DNA of 64,000 nucleotides from positions 682,001 through 746,000 of the forward strand of contig RBKR01000015.1 of assembly GCA_004835665.1 (NCBI GenBank). Reading direction: 5' to 3'. The notes below the pieces were generated by a model. The model saw only the letters and a program-made list of their open reading frames with translations, had not been told where the DNA came from and did not search any database. Shown one piece after another: positions 31,126 through 42,254 of this stretch; within the stretch, counting starts at the first letter, position 1; each line of letters begins with the position of its first letter. The DNA is from Phoma sp. XZ068. Its lineage: Eukaryota; Ascomycota; Dothideomycetes; Pleosporales; Didymellaceae. A program made the position numbers and the translations under genes.

Positions 31126-32216
31126 CTGGCCCGGAGGGCTGTTAGGTGTCTTATTTTTTGTTTAAAAAGTTCTATCATCAACAGAGTAGCGCGGCCTAGC
31201 TAATTTCCCCCTTAGTAATGGCTCCCTAGGTAGGTTATCGAGTTTCTTTAAGGTGGAGGCAAAGAAGTTGCTATGTACAAGGCTGAATCTGAAACGCACA
31301 GCAGAGAGGTGTCCTTGTCAGCCTCGAATTCCAATTCATTGCTAATAATCACAGGCAGAAACTTGTGGTATAACTGCCATAGAATACTGTAATGCCCACT
31401 CTGACTTACCTCAGTATTTATACAAGAAGGCGAAAAAAATCCAAAAATATACAACAGCGAGTAATCGCTAGTAAGGCATGTACCTCCTTTCAGCACTGCC
31501 TACAATCGTTCGGGAGTAGGCCGCTGGAAAGCGTGCTTCTGAATTACAAGAACTCGCTTAGTTAGCTTTCTTGATATTGAAGTATAGAGCCCAAAAAACG
31601 GCTATAGGCAAAGAGCTTAAGTTAGTAGCAAGTGGTCCTAGTGTTTAGTACCATTGCACAGATCTCTAATTAAGTTTCTGTGCGCTCTTGCTTTTGTACT
31701 ACTCTTGATGTCCCCTCTTTCCTTTCCCCGAAACGGCAACCTACTTGCTTGTTTATGCTGATACTACTACTTGAGAAGGACCCCTTACAGCGGCCCCTAC
31801 ATGCTGACAGGTGTATGTTTTGCTATCTCCTCGAGTCGTATGGCCACGGAAGATCTACTAAACAAGTGAAATTTGGAGTTATCGCGCGTAATATACGCAG
31901 ACGCGCCAGGGTGCTGAGACGACGGCACCTATACAAATAGATACTGTATTTAAGGCTGCAAGGCTACTAGCAATGTTACCCTCCTAGTAGAATAACCATT
32001 GAGGTTTGTACTGACATGCTGCATGTTACAGGCTGTTGTCTCGACGCAGCGTTCGTTGTACAGACAAACTTGCGGAAGCCACACTTTGTACACGCAAGCT
32101 GAAGAAACATGTACAGTGAGTTTTGAGCATCGATCTCTCAGGACCAATCGCCAAGCGCCGCGATCGTTGGACGAGCTTCCTCCACGAAAGGAAGGCTCAA
32201 AGTATCATCCAACACC
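31126..32216. other. AT-rich intergenic, 1.09 kb
   Basis: Spacer between the relic and the 3' end of the sugar transporter. Only short frames, rich in Cys, Leu and Arg, without motifs. No gene is seen. Confidence 0.45.
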
Positions 32217-33929
32217 CTAGACTTTCTCCTCGTGCGTGCTCGTGATATGTTTCTCTTTCTCTGAGACTGAGACCACGCTTGATGCCCTCGCGGCTGTTTC
32301 TTCACATGGAGGCGCTGCATCGTCGCCATCGAATATGACTGCCATGTGCTCCAGAGTGTGGCCACGGGTTTCTGGGTAGAAGAAAAACACCGTCAATCCC
32401 ATTGCAACAAGTACAACAATGAAGACAAAGTAGTACTTCCAACCAATCGCTTCGAGAGCAATAGGGTTGACAAAGGTGTTGAAGAAGTTGGCGACTACTA
32501 CTGTAAGCCAGGTGACGGTCAGACCGTGAGAGCGAAGCCTATATGGCCAGATCTCGCAAGGGTACGCTGTCAGGAACGGTGTCCTATGTCATGCTAGTCA
32601 GCACCCCTGTCTGTCAGAAAGGACTTGGGCCGAGACTTACAAAGCGATGTCGTAGCCAGCAAAGAACATGAAGAGGAAAGGGATGACAGCGATGCCAATA
32701 GAAGGACTTGCAGATTCTGCGAATGCACCGCTGAGGGCTGTCACAAGGATGTAAGCCACGAGCATAACGCTCGCCGAGGCCAAGAAGAGTGGGCGACGTC
32801 CCAGTCGGTCGACACTGAGTGCAGCACCTACTGCAAAGAAAAGATTCCAGACTTGCAGCAGACCAGCAATCAACGTTTGATGTGTGACACTTGTAATGCC
32901 TACGGTTCTCAGGACAATTGCCAGGTAGTACGAAACAACGCCGTTGCCACACCACTGGGAGAAGATTCCAAGAGATATCGATATAAACAGGCGGCTTCGG
33001 TTGCCTGATGTCTTGAATAGATCTGTATAGCTTGCATCTTTCAGTGTTGACTCGAGGCGAATGGCAGCGGTGATTTCGATCATCTCATACTCGACTAAAG
33101 CCGATGTGGGGTTGCCGCCAGCATGGTACGTTGTCAGGATTGTACGGGCCTGTACCATTATTAGAGCGGTCCTATTGTTACGTCAGATGACTCACATGTT
33201 CGCTTCTATCGACGGAGACAAGCCAGCGAGGGCTCTCAGGCGTCATCAGGAGTCCAGGCAGTGCGATTAAGGGCAGCAGCAACTGCATGATAGATGGGAT
33301 CCGCCAAGCCCAGTCACTCCCAACGTTGCGAGTACCAAAAGTAACGAACGCAGCGATAGTGCCGCCCACATACCACCCGCACATGAACAAAGCGCTCAGG
33401 ATGCCTCTGTAGACTGGATGAGAGATCTCGTTAATAAGGAGAGGAACAGCGTTTCCGAACCAGGCCGAAGCGCAGCCAACAAGGAACCGAGATAGCACGA
33501 ATGCAACGTTGTTGTCGCTTAACACGACCAGGCATCCTGCGAGCAGAAAGATGTAGCCGATGTACACACCAAGTTTGCGTCCGAACTTGTTGGCCACAAA
33601 CGCAGTCAGGGGATAGGAAAGTCCCATCCCAAGCCAGTAGATAGCATTTAGAAAGCCTAACCAAGCACCGGCTGGCGTGTCCATGAATGTGTCCCATTGA
33701 GGTAGTGCCTGCAGTCCATTCATGAGGCTTCCGTCATAGCCGTTGGCGGAAGCTGGACGCATTTAGTGGTGCCAATGGAGAGGAGACCCTGGAGCTACTC
33801 ACAGAACAACGATAGTGACAAGATGCAGAAGTGCAACTTGATGAGATGTGATTTCGTGTACCACGGCTTGCTATCAGGTAAGACGGCCAGATCATAGTTG
33901 AGTCCATTCTGCGACTTGGAGATAGCCAT
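32217..33929 (-). CDS. MFS sugar transporter, four exons, 519 aa
   Basis: Minus-strand exons 33929-33803, 33752-33196, 33149-32641 and 32583-32217 join in frame (introns 46-57 nt). The product has about 12 membrane segments and the sugar-porter signatures: ANGYDGSLMNGL in helix 1, FGRKLG between helices 2 and 3, PESPRWL before the central loop, DRLGRRPLF between helices 8 and 9, and PETRGHTLEHM after helix 12. It resembles fungal lactose-permease/hexose transporters (sugar porter family, proton symport across the plasma membrane). The charged C-terminal tail (VSEKEKHI) is cytosolic. The gene is divergent from an intracellular GH3 beta-glucosidase 544 bp away, with a Zn2Cys6 regulator beyond it. 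This suggests that it imports the glycoside that enzyme splits; the substrate itself is an inference. Confidence 0.9.
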
Positions 33930-34473
33930 GGTAATGTAAAGAGGGCTGGTGATGCTATGAGCGTTGGAGAATGTGATGCCGGTCGATGATCTAGGCAGTC
34001 TAACCTTATATATGAGTCTCTGATGGGCACCGGCAAGTCCAGGCCATCACGATATAGCGTATTTGTTAGCCATCGTCACCTCTAAGCGACTTCCGACAGT
34101 GTGGCTGCCTGCGTGGAGTCTCCAGGAATTTGGGATCACGCGAGTTTACGGAGGTGGTCGACTTTGGCGGAGTACCGTTTCGGTGAAAAGGGGAGTTCGT
34201 CAGAGCTCGTGCTCTCCGACTGGACCTGCACGGGGAAATAGGAGTGCTAAGTGGAGAATATCGGCGTCGCCATTTCCCCGACAACCTCCGCACACCAAGC
34301 GACCCGCGACCCGCTGCTGCTAAGGCACGTGTCGGGGCAATGCTCGACAAGCCGCGCCGGCTATGCGCCGATACCTATGCGTTTGATGGAATAAGTCATA
34401 GCTGTTGAACGAACGTTCATATAGCAGGGCCATGTCGCAGCCGGCCAGTCCTTCCTGAGAACCGCCCAGCATC
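33930..34473. promoter_or_regulatory. Divergent promoter of transporter and beta-glucosidase
   Basis: 544 bp lie between the two start codons, so one region controls both genes. It holds overlapping CGG/CCG triplets at 34168-34183, described separately, and a GAACGAACGTTC palindrome-like stretch near 34410. Shared control of transporter and enzyme by the neighbouring regulator is plausible. Confidence 0.5.
34168..34183. promoter_or_regulatory. Candidate Zn2Cys6 binding site
   Basis: CGGAGTACCGTTTCGG contains CGG-N4-CCG and CCG-N3-CGG overlapped, the inverted and everted triplet pairs bound by dimeric Zn2Cys6 regulators. It sits in the middle of the divergent promoter. It is a pattern match only; such pairs also occur by chance. 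Confidence 0.3.
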
Positions 34474-37113
34474 ATGGCGCTTTTCGATGACGAGAACACA
34501 ACTCAGGAGCAATCGACCCCATTCGCGCCGTTTGACGTTGAGGAGGTGCTCCTGCAGCTGAACATTGACGAGAAAGTGTCGCTTCTCTCAGGTAGGACCT
34601 CTGCGAAACTTGAAGCGCGTCGCTTATAGCAGCAGGAAAGGATTTCTGGCATACGCGCGACATACCCAGGCTTTCCATCCCTTCTATACGACTATCAGAT
34701 GGTCCCAACGGTATTCGAGGTACAAAATTCTTTGGCAGCGTTCCTTCTGCATGCCTTCCATGTGGCACAGCCATCGGCGCTACGTTCGACTCGGATCTGG
34801 TCGTCGAGATTGGCCATCTACTCGGCGACGAGGCTCGAGCAAAAGGGGCGCATGTTGTCCTCGGGCCAACGATAAACATCCAGCGAGGGCCGTTGGGCGG
34901 TAGAGGATTTGAGTCTTACTCTGAGGACCCGTTTCTAACCGGAATGCTTGCAGCAAGTTACATCAATGGCCTCAAGGACAAGAACATAGGCGCTGCTGTC
35001 AAGCACCTTGTTTGCAACGATCAAGAACATGAGCGAATGGCGGTCAATACCATTATCACTCAACGTGCGTTAAGAGAGATCTATCTTCTGCCGTTCATGC
35101 TCGCGACGCGGCTCAGCAACCCAGCAGCGATCATGACTGCCTACAACAAAGTCAATGGTGTACACGTTGCGGAGGACCGAAGTATACTGAAGGAGATACT
35201 CAGGAACGAATGGCGGTGGGACGGACTCTTTGTGAGCGACTGGTAAGCCTGCTCTGTCTCTTTCATACAATCGTTGCACAGTTCTTACGGCTCGCAGGTT
35301 CGGCACTTACAGCACAAGCGAAGCAATCAACGCTGGTCTCGATCTGGAAATGCCCGGCCCCTCGCGATGGCGAGGGGCGGCACTCGTCCATGCGGTTTCG
35401 GCTAATAAGGTGCTTCCCTCTGAGCTCGACGAGCGGGTGCGTGCGGTCCTCAAGCTTGTCAAGAAGTCTGCACAGGCGCGTATCCCCACGAATGCACCGG
35501 AGACTCAGTTGAATCGACCGGTGGACCGAAGGCTTCTTCGGAAGGTAGCCGCCGACTCAATTGTGCTCCTTAAGAATCAGGATAATGTTCTTCCCTTCTC
35601 CCGCCATCACAAGATTGCGGTCATCGGGCCCAACGCCAAGATAGCTACTTACTGCGGCGGCGGTAGCGCATCACTGAATGCGTACTCCACATCCACACCA
35701 CTGGAGGGTATTGAAACGCTCGCGACAGGCGGTGTGGATTTTGCACAAGGCGCATACGCTTTTCAGATGTTGCCTGAACTCGGCAAGGAGCTCACCATGG
35801 ACGGGAAGCCCGGTTTCAAGCTGCGCATCTTCAATGACCCGCCGACAACCGTGGAGAGAACCCCGCTCGAGGAACGAACACTGACCGACTCGAACATCTT
35901 CTTCCTCGATTACGATCATCCTGATCTCAAGGAGATATGGTATGCTGAGACTGAGGGGGTCCTCGTTCCAACTGAACCTGGTACTTATGACTTCGGCCTG
36001 TGCGTGCACGGGACTGGAAGACTGTACATTGACGACGAACTTCTTGTCAGCAATGTTGAACACCAGAGGCCAGGGCCTAGCTTCCTGGGTTCTGGTACTA
36101 TCGAAGAGACCGGCGCAAAGGCTCTTGTTGCAGGCCGATCGTATCGCATCACCGTGCAATGGGGCTGCGCGAAGACAAGCACACGGAAGACACCTGGAAC
36201 AGTGGACTTTGGTCATGGTGGCTTGCGCTTCGGTGGTTGTTTACGCCAGGACGCCCAGGATTTAATCGATGCCGCAGTGATTCTTGCGCGCGAGGTCGAT
36301 CAAGTGCTCATTTGTATCGGTCTCGGTCCCGAGTGGGAGTCTGAGGGTGACGATCGTGGATCAATGGGCCTGCCGCCGAATACAGATGCGCTCGTCGAAC
36401 GGGTCCTCGAAGCCAATTCGAATGCGGCCATCGTGGTTCAGTCCGGTACACCTGTCTCGATGCCTTGGAGCGATAAAGCAAAGGCAATCTTGCATGCGTG
36501 GTATGGTGGGAACGAAGGCGGCAACGGTATCGCTGATATTCTCTTCGGCGCTGTGAACCCCTCGGGTAAGCTGCCTCTGACGTTCCCCCGTCGGTTGAAG
36601 GACAACCCAACATATCTGAACTATCGCTCCGAGGGCGGTCGTGTGCTGTATGGCGAGGATGTCTACGTGGGTTACCGTTTCTACGAGCAGACCGAAGTTG
36701 CACCATTGTTCCCATTCGGCCACGGCCTGTCGTACACGACCTTCGCCTTGTCCGATCTCAGGCTTGACATGGACATGCAAACCGATCGGCTGAGCGTGCG
36801 CTGCACCGTGAGCAATACGGGCTCCAGGGCCGGTGCTGAGGTCGTGCAGGTTTACATTGAGCCTATCTCACCACGTATTCGTCGGCCGTTGAAAGAATTG
36901 AAGGGATTTGCGAAGCGGTACATTGAAGCAGGCAAGAGCGTTGAGGTGGCTGTCAAAATCGACGTTCTCCGGGACACGAGCTTCTGGGAGGAGAAGGAAG
37001 GACGATGGTGCAGTCATGCTGGGAGGTACAACATCGTTGTTGGAACAAGTAGCGCTGGCTATCACCTGTCGGGTTCGATTGTGTCGCCGAAATCAAGGTA
37101 CTGGCTATCGTAG
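34474..37113 (+). CDS. Intracellular GH3 beta-glucosidase with PA14 insert, three exons, 846 aa
   Basis: Exons 34474-34591, 34636-35242 and 35298-37113 join in frame. There is no signal peptide. Residues about 35-300 form the GH3 N-terminal barrel: LSDGPNGIRGTKFF, GRGFESYSEDP, AVKHLVCNDQEHER and the nucleophile motif FVSDWFG with Asp241. The C-terminal alpha/beta domain has KIAVIGPNA, the general-acid region near GLGPEWESEGDDR and LPLTFPR. A PA14 domain (about residues 390-545; VPTEPGTYDFGLCVHGTGRLYIDD read in two parts) is inserted in it, as in fungal and bacterial beta-glucosidases where it closes the substrate pocket. A fibronectin-III-like domain (VSNTGSRAGAEVVQVY) ends the protein. The enzyme removes terminal beta-D-glucosyl residues from glucosides inside the cell. 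Neighbours suggest uptake of intact glucoside followed by cytosolic hydrolysis. Confidence 0.92.
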
Positions 37114-37442
37114 ATCAATGCGAAGGATCGTGTTGCAGATATTATCATTGCTGCTTTCATCGGTGCTGTTGCGATCTTCAACGTGAGTAGCAGTAATCTG
37201 GGTATCATCGCGATCGTGAGCGATCGCTGAGATGTCCTAAGAGTAAGATGTTCCGTCATTGAGGTTTCTTTGTGGGTCTCCTGTCGGCTTATGGCATTAT
37301 CCATGTCACGCAAGTTCGAGATGAAAGTTCTCCGATCATGGCGAGCAACAACGTGCCGAGGGCGCGTCTGGCGCGTGTTTGGGGCCTTGGCGAGCGCGTC
37401 CTAGCCAGGCGCGATCCGCATCGTCAAACGAACAATGTTCTC
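37114..37442. other. Intergenic, 329 bp
   Basis: 3' UTR of the beta-glucosidase and promoter of the Zn2Cys6 regulator. The palindrome GCGATCGTGAGCGATCGC at about 37210-37227 is a nearly perfect inverted repeat. No gene is seen. Confidence 0.45.
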
Positions 37443-39231
37443 ATGTCTTCGCCGCTCGACAATACAACCAGTCCTCAGACCACGCGACCACCACGCGCCT
37501 GCGATGCATGTCGAATTAGGAAAACGCGTTGTGACCTGGACGTGGACGTAAACGTACCGGGTTCGGTATGCGTGCGCTGCCGGCGTCTACAGCTGCAATG
37601 CACTTTTGATCTGGCGGTCGGTAGGAGGGGGCCAAAACGGTAGGTCAATATCCAGTGAAGTCTTCAAACATGGCTGCTCTGCGGTGGAGGAGTTACTTGT
37701 CGTCCGCAGCATTTTTGTCAAATTGCAGACGATTTGTTATTCGTGACCAAGACCAAGCACCACTCTTCGGCTTCAAGAGACTCGAGGTGGAGCAGGATTC
37801 ATGAACCGCAGCTAACAGTCACATCATAGCAAGCGGATACAAGATGATGTATCACCAAACTCCGATCTCACCAGGATTGGGCGTTCTGCCGTGGCTTTCG
37901 TGAGCCCTACGTCATTTGGCGCCGTTCGGCGAGGCGCATTTCGCACTGACAGCATCTGTACGCGAGCACTTTTACGAGTTATGATGGACGACTACCTTAC
38001 GTGCATCTACCCGTTGATTCCTGTGGTCCATCGACCGTCGTTCTGCTTCGCTCTGAACGAGGATCGTGACAATGACGACGATGACTTCTTGGGTCTTCTC
38101 ATCGCTCTATGCGCAATCGTAGTTGCGTTGCTTCCAAGCAAATACGAGAGCTATCGTAACCTCGACTTATCTATGGCTCTCTCGCGTGTTGAGGTACTCG
38201 ATTGCTGTCACGGGTTCCTCACCGCTTTACGGAGGCCCGACTTTTTTGAGAAAATTGGCTTTAGCAAGTGGGCTGCATCATATCTCATGGCTATCGCCTT
38301 CTTCCAGGTTGGCAAGCCTAACCATGCTCGTATGATCGAGGTGGAGAGTATGCAGCTTGGACGATTGCTTGACCTCCACCGTATTGATAAATATCAGGAA
38401 CTGGACTGTATTGAAAAACAGCTGCGAAGAAAAGGGTTTTGGCTTCTTTTCTATGGTTACGTACATTCAGAGGTACAAAATTTTCGCAAAGAGAAGCTCT
38501 CCTTCCTAGATCATGCTACCATGGCGACGACAAATCTCAGGGCGCTCATGCCTATTGAAGTCGAAGACGAGCAGATCTTCCAGCATGAGACGTTTTCTTC
38601 CCCAACGTCGGAGGTGAGCATGACTCAGGGCTTCATCATTCACTCGCGCCTCTTTTGGCAAGCTATTGAGGATCCACATGACAATACTAGAGGCGAATGC
38701 TTGTTCTGTCGCTCTCGCTCGCCTGCCGCACAAGTGGCGCATCTTGGGCGCCGCTTGAGGGATCTGAAATATGCCTTGGACGATGCTCCAAGGCCCTTTC
38801 GGCAATATGCATTATCCGATTTCGACTCCGCTTCACAAGCTTTGTCATCCTCTCAACTGGGTATACTACGCGCGAATATCCACGTTACGCACCTCTGGCT
38901 TCAAAGCATGTTACTTGACCAGTTAGATCTACTCACCTCGCCTGAGCAGCATTGGCACGAGCGCGAGGACATATCTACCCAACTCCTCCACGTACTCCAT
39001 AACACCCCTCAAGCAGACATTGAGCCAAATGGTCTTCACCTTGTCTACAAGGTACGCGATGTGGCAGTTGGGTTACTTGCATGCCCGTACGAGGCGCCTG
39101 ATTCTTCGGCAAAGCGCGCTCAGGAGTACGTCAAGGCGTTTACGGACGTCATGGCTCGACTGGATGCAAGCGAGACTGTCAACACAGCCAACCTTCAAAG
39201 CTGGATTGACACCGGACGACAGAACGTTTGA
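37443..39231 (+). CDS. Zn2Cys6 transcription factor next to the beta-glucosidase, two exons, 532 aa
   Basis: Exons 37443-37639 and 37830-39231 join in frame across a 190-nt intron (GTAGGT donor, CATAG acceptor). The zinc cluster is C20, C23, C30, C43, C46, C53 (CDACRIRKTRC...CVRCRRLQLQC). Its central loop has 12 residues, longer than usual. The rest is an all-helical fungal transcription-factor middle region (YLTCIYPLIPVVHRPSF, LLIALCAIVVALLPSKYESY, KGFWLLFYGYVHSEVQN, FLDHATMATTNLRALMPIEV). This pattern matches regulators of sugar-use genes such as the AmyR/XlnR-like and lactose regulators only in outline. Position suggests control of the adjacent enzyme and transporter. It should be nuclear. 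An extra small exon within the long intron cannot be excluded. Confidence 0.82.
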
Positions 39232-39249
39232 TCAACACAGCCAACGAAG

Positions 39250-39745
39250 CCAGCAATCCTTCGTAAAAGAGGAAGACGAAGCTGACGTAAGGCCCAATGA
39301 AGCACAGAAGGCCAGACTACGTCAGAGGTGTCAGAAAAGTCTGTATCCAAGTTTTCTGCTGTGCTGAACCAGTATCGGGTCCGCCCATTGTGAAGAGGCT
39401 TCCGCATCGGATGAGTGCACCTATAGCCATAGGTGGTCTACAGGGTATGTCAATAACCTATCTTCATTCAGGGGAGTGGAAGACTTACACTCAACCAAAC
39501 TTATCTGTCAGAAGCTGAGATGTCAGAACAAGAGCGATACCAATAGCCAAATTCGTGGAAGACATGGTGAAGGGATTGACGACACCAATGCTCCTAATGA
39601 ACATCGCACCATAAAAAGATATGAAGTTCTGTCCGGTGAGCTGCAGCAGTGTAACAGTTGCGAAGGCTTTATGGTATCTCGATATTGAAATGCCGAACAA
39701 CAGAGAAGGAGACATGCCGAACAACAGAGAAGGAGACCACAAGGT
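39250..39745 (-). pseudogene. Relic of an MFS sugar transporter
   Basis: Minus-strand translation from about 39690 gives YHKAFATVTLLQLTGQNFIS, FYGAMFIRSIGVVNPFTMSS and LVLTSQLLTDKFG, which is the helix 7-8 region of fungal sugar porters of the alpha-glucoside permease type. After a possible intron, about 39489-39434, the reading continues in frame with RPPMAIGALIRCGSL, TWIQTFLTP, a TAG stop, then GLLCFIGPYVSFVFLFYEGL. The N-terminal half is missing. The 24-bp tandem duplication at 39690-39737 sits at the broken end. The relic overlaps nothing and ends just past the regulator's stop codon. It was probably a second transporter next to the sugar cluster. Confidence 0.6.
39690..39737. repeat. Perfect tandem duplication, 2 x 24 bp
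   Basis: ATGCCGAACAACAGAGAAGG plus AGAC is repeated exactly twice head to tail. It lies at the broken 5' end of the transporter relic. Being perfect in an otherwise degraded stretch, it is probably recent. Confidence 0.85.
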
Positions 39746-40128
39746 GTTCGAGATGAAGGATCAGAAGGGCTCGGATCATTCAGGTCCTGACTTGAGGTGG
39801 AGGCCTAGATCAGTTTGAAGACGTATACCGCTAAGGTTGAGTGTAATCAACAACCTCATTGGTATTAACATGACCTATAGTCCTGGCCTTGCATTCCATG
39901 GATGCTTTTATCTACTACATACGGAATTTCAACTCTTGTTCACCTGGTTTGAGCTGTTCTGAAACAATACCGCCATCTACATCAACGTAGCCAAGACGAT
40001 CTTGAACCACTCTGGCTTTTGCGCAGACAGCCATGGCACCAGTTGAAAATATAAGCTCAATCATCTTTTCTACCACCTTCAAGTACAGTGTCTCAAATGC
40101 GGCCACATGCAAAGTTCATGATTACCGG
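39746..40128. other. Intergenic, 383 bp
   Basis: Spacer between the transporter relic and the 5S relic. A minus-strand frame at 39915-40112 has no motifs. Nothing else is seen. Confidence 0.45.
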
Positions 40129-40212
40129 CCTAAATACTAATCCACCGGTACATTACTTGAATCAGGATGAGCGAACGGGAAGCCTTGTATTTAACGTCCT
40201 ATAATCGTACGC
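40129..40212 (-). pseudogene. Truncated, mutated 5S rRNA relic
   Basis: The minus strand matches the first ~84 nt of the intact 5S genes: a run from the 5' end (ACGATTATAGGACGTT... against ACGACCATAGGACGTT...) to GTACCGGTGGATTAGTA-like sequence. The 3' third is missing. At least seven of the differences are C-to-T or G-to-A (for example CC to TT in the fifth helix-I region, and GTTGC to ATTAC on the plus strand). The internal control region is lost, so it cannot be transcribed as 5S. Confidence 0.75.
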
Positions 40213-42254
40213 AATAGTTACCCAGGTAGGTCTAGCAACGTACATTATACCCTCCAACCGCGTTGACAGCCTTGCCCCCCCCCCCCCCCAAACCACCTTT
40301 CCGACCAGCCTTTTTGAGCAACACGACTATAGTTCGAATGATTGTTGTTCGGATAATCGTAGTTCAGGGAAGAAGAAATGCCGACAAGATTACGTGTGCG
40401 GCTTGCCAATTATCCCTGTGTATATCTACTCTCGAACTCCCACTCTCGAACCGCGCCAGTAACTCAAAAAACCGTGCGAGGAGGTGATGGAGGTGGTGTA
40501 GGTGGTGGCGGCGGCATTACTATTGTGGAGGAAAGGTCATCGGATGTAGCAGGTAGGGGTTTATCCTATCCTAAACCCGCTAAAATGTTCCACTCAGGCG
40601 GAGTCGGTTCAGGCGTACCAAGCCCGATTGGAATGCTCTACAATTAACTTAAGGTGCTTAGAATGTTCTCTTCTTAGATCAACTTCGGTGCCTAGCTACA
40701 TGCAGAGCCATGTAATCGACGAAAGTAATAAATTATTGGCATTGCGAGCCATACGGCGATGATCATCCTGAGGACAACTCTAGCAAAAGGTCGATGGTAT
40801 GCCTTTGTCATACGTTCGGCGCGAACGAAACATTACTTGTTGTACCAGATCCTCGATCCTAAAACCACAGTTAGGGGATACTATTTCGACATTTTCGTCA
40901 TTGCCCATTAACGGCATCGTCTATTATCTGGGCGCACGGCCCAATTTCTCTCTCGAGAAAGGAGGGCAGCAAAAAACGTAGTAGAGGCAAAATGAAGAGC
41001 AGTAGAGGCAGAAGGGATAGTAATAGAGATAGTACGGATAGCTCCGTATCTATAGCAACATGTGACGTTGTCAAGCGTCATTAACCGTACAGGTTTTCGA
41101 CAGCGTCGAAGTGTCGTCGAAAATTCAACCATTTGCCAAGGACGCAATGCCACCGCAGCTTCCCAGATACCATCGCTCGGTCTTTTCCGCAGTCCCTGGC
41201 CAATTACTGACGATTGCACACCTGTTGAAAAGTCATTGGCCTCAGCTACAAAGCACAGCGTAAGCCACCAGAAGACTTCGATTAACCAGCCAATCAGTGT
41301 CTTAAGCTACATCTTAGGAGTCCTCGTTACACCCACACGTAGTATTCCTAGCGAACCGATTATTTTGGGAACTGAATAGTGCCCGTGGACGGCCACTGAT
41401 TGGCTGATTAATCGAAGGCTTCTGGTTGCGGACATGGGGTGACCGCGAAGCGAGCTGTAGCTGAAAACATCTACGTCAGTGGTGCGCTGCGCCCTCCCCA
41501 CAGGAAAAGGTCGTTGTGGTTGACTCATCTACCAACCAATTTGCAATTAGGGCAGATGTTGCATCCAAACCGAGCTCGTGTGTACATCGTAGCAGACCCT
41601 TCTCATTTCGCGATTCAAAGCCGATGTAAAGCGAAAGCCGCTATTCTTTGGTTGCCTTCAGCTGAGAGAGACCCACGTCCCACGTTTGGTAAAGGTTAGT
41701 AATTCTCCAGCTAGAGCAATGAGCAAGAGAAGGGCTGGAATGATTGTTTGTTCGTTGTTATAGGTCAGGTAACAACGATGGTACAAGGCTACTTTGAATT
41801 AGATATCGTGGGTTGAGTTGTATAACAGCAAAATCCTGGTGCCTGCTCATCAAGAATCAATTCGAAATGCTGTCAGTCCAACCAACTTTGTCGGTGGTTG
41901 CTCCATGCCCCATAACTAGTCGGCCCGCTTGGGGAGTACTGGCTGGCATGTGCGACGCCTCTGAGCTAGTCTTTAAGCGAGAACAAAGAAACACGACATC
42001 AGCACAGCAACGCGTAGGCCGGTAGCGATGTATCCACGGTAAACTGCGGACGAAGTATCATAGCGATGCAACGCCGGATTCTGGAGAGTGACGTACACCA
42101 GGTCCTTGTACATGTATATATTATTGGCATCTGTATTGAACAACAAGTCATCAGCAAACAGTTTCAACTTCATCACTCTTCTTTAGATCTTGTACTATCA
42201 ACAGATTCCTCAGCTACAATCCAAGCACTCGTCCCACCTCCTAACACATACATC
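40213..42254. other. Gene-poor stretch, 2.04 kb
   Basis: No credible gene. It contains a run of 15 C at 40275-40289, a purine-rich GTAGAGGCA-type patch at 40980-41040, and the inverted-repeat pair at 41265-41429 listed separately. Open frames here are short and lack motifs. The final 200 bp are the promoter of the RTA1-like gene. Confidence 0.45.
41265..41429. repeat. 165-bp inverted-repeat element (MITE-like)
   Basis: Arms at 41265-41299 and 41394-41429 are inverted copies of about 35 bp. The core CTTCGATTAACCAGCCAATC matches its partner with one mismatch, and two more mismatches lie elsewhere in the 30-bp core and 5' extension. A 94-bp non-coding interior separates them. Size and structure resemble a miniature inverted-repeat transposable element or a long hairpin. 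No clear target-site duplication is visible at the ends. Confidence 0.5.

Noticed and set aside
40275..40289. Run of 15 C
   Set aside because: A simple homopolymer in spacer. Length may be a sequencing artefact; no functional reading is supported.
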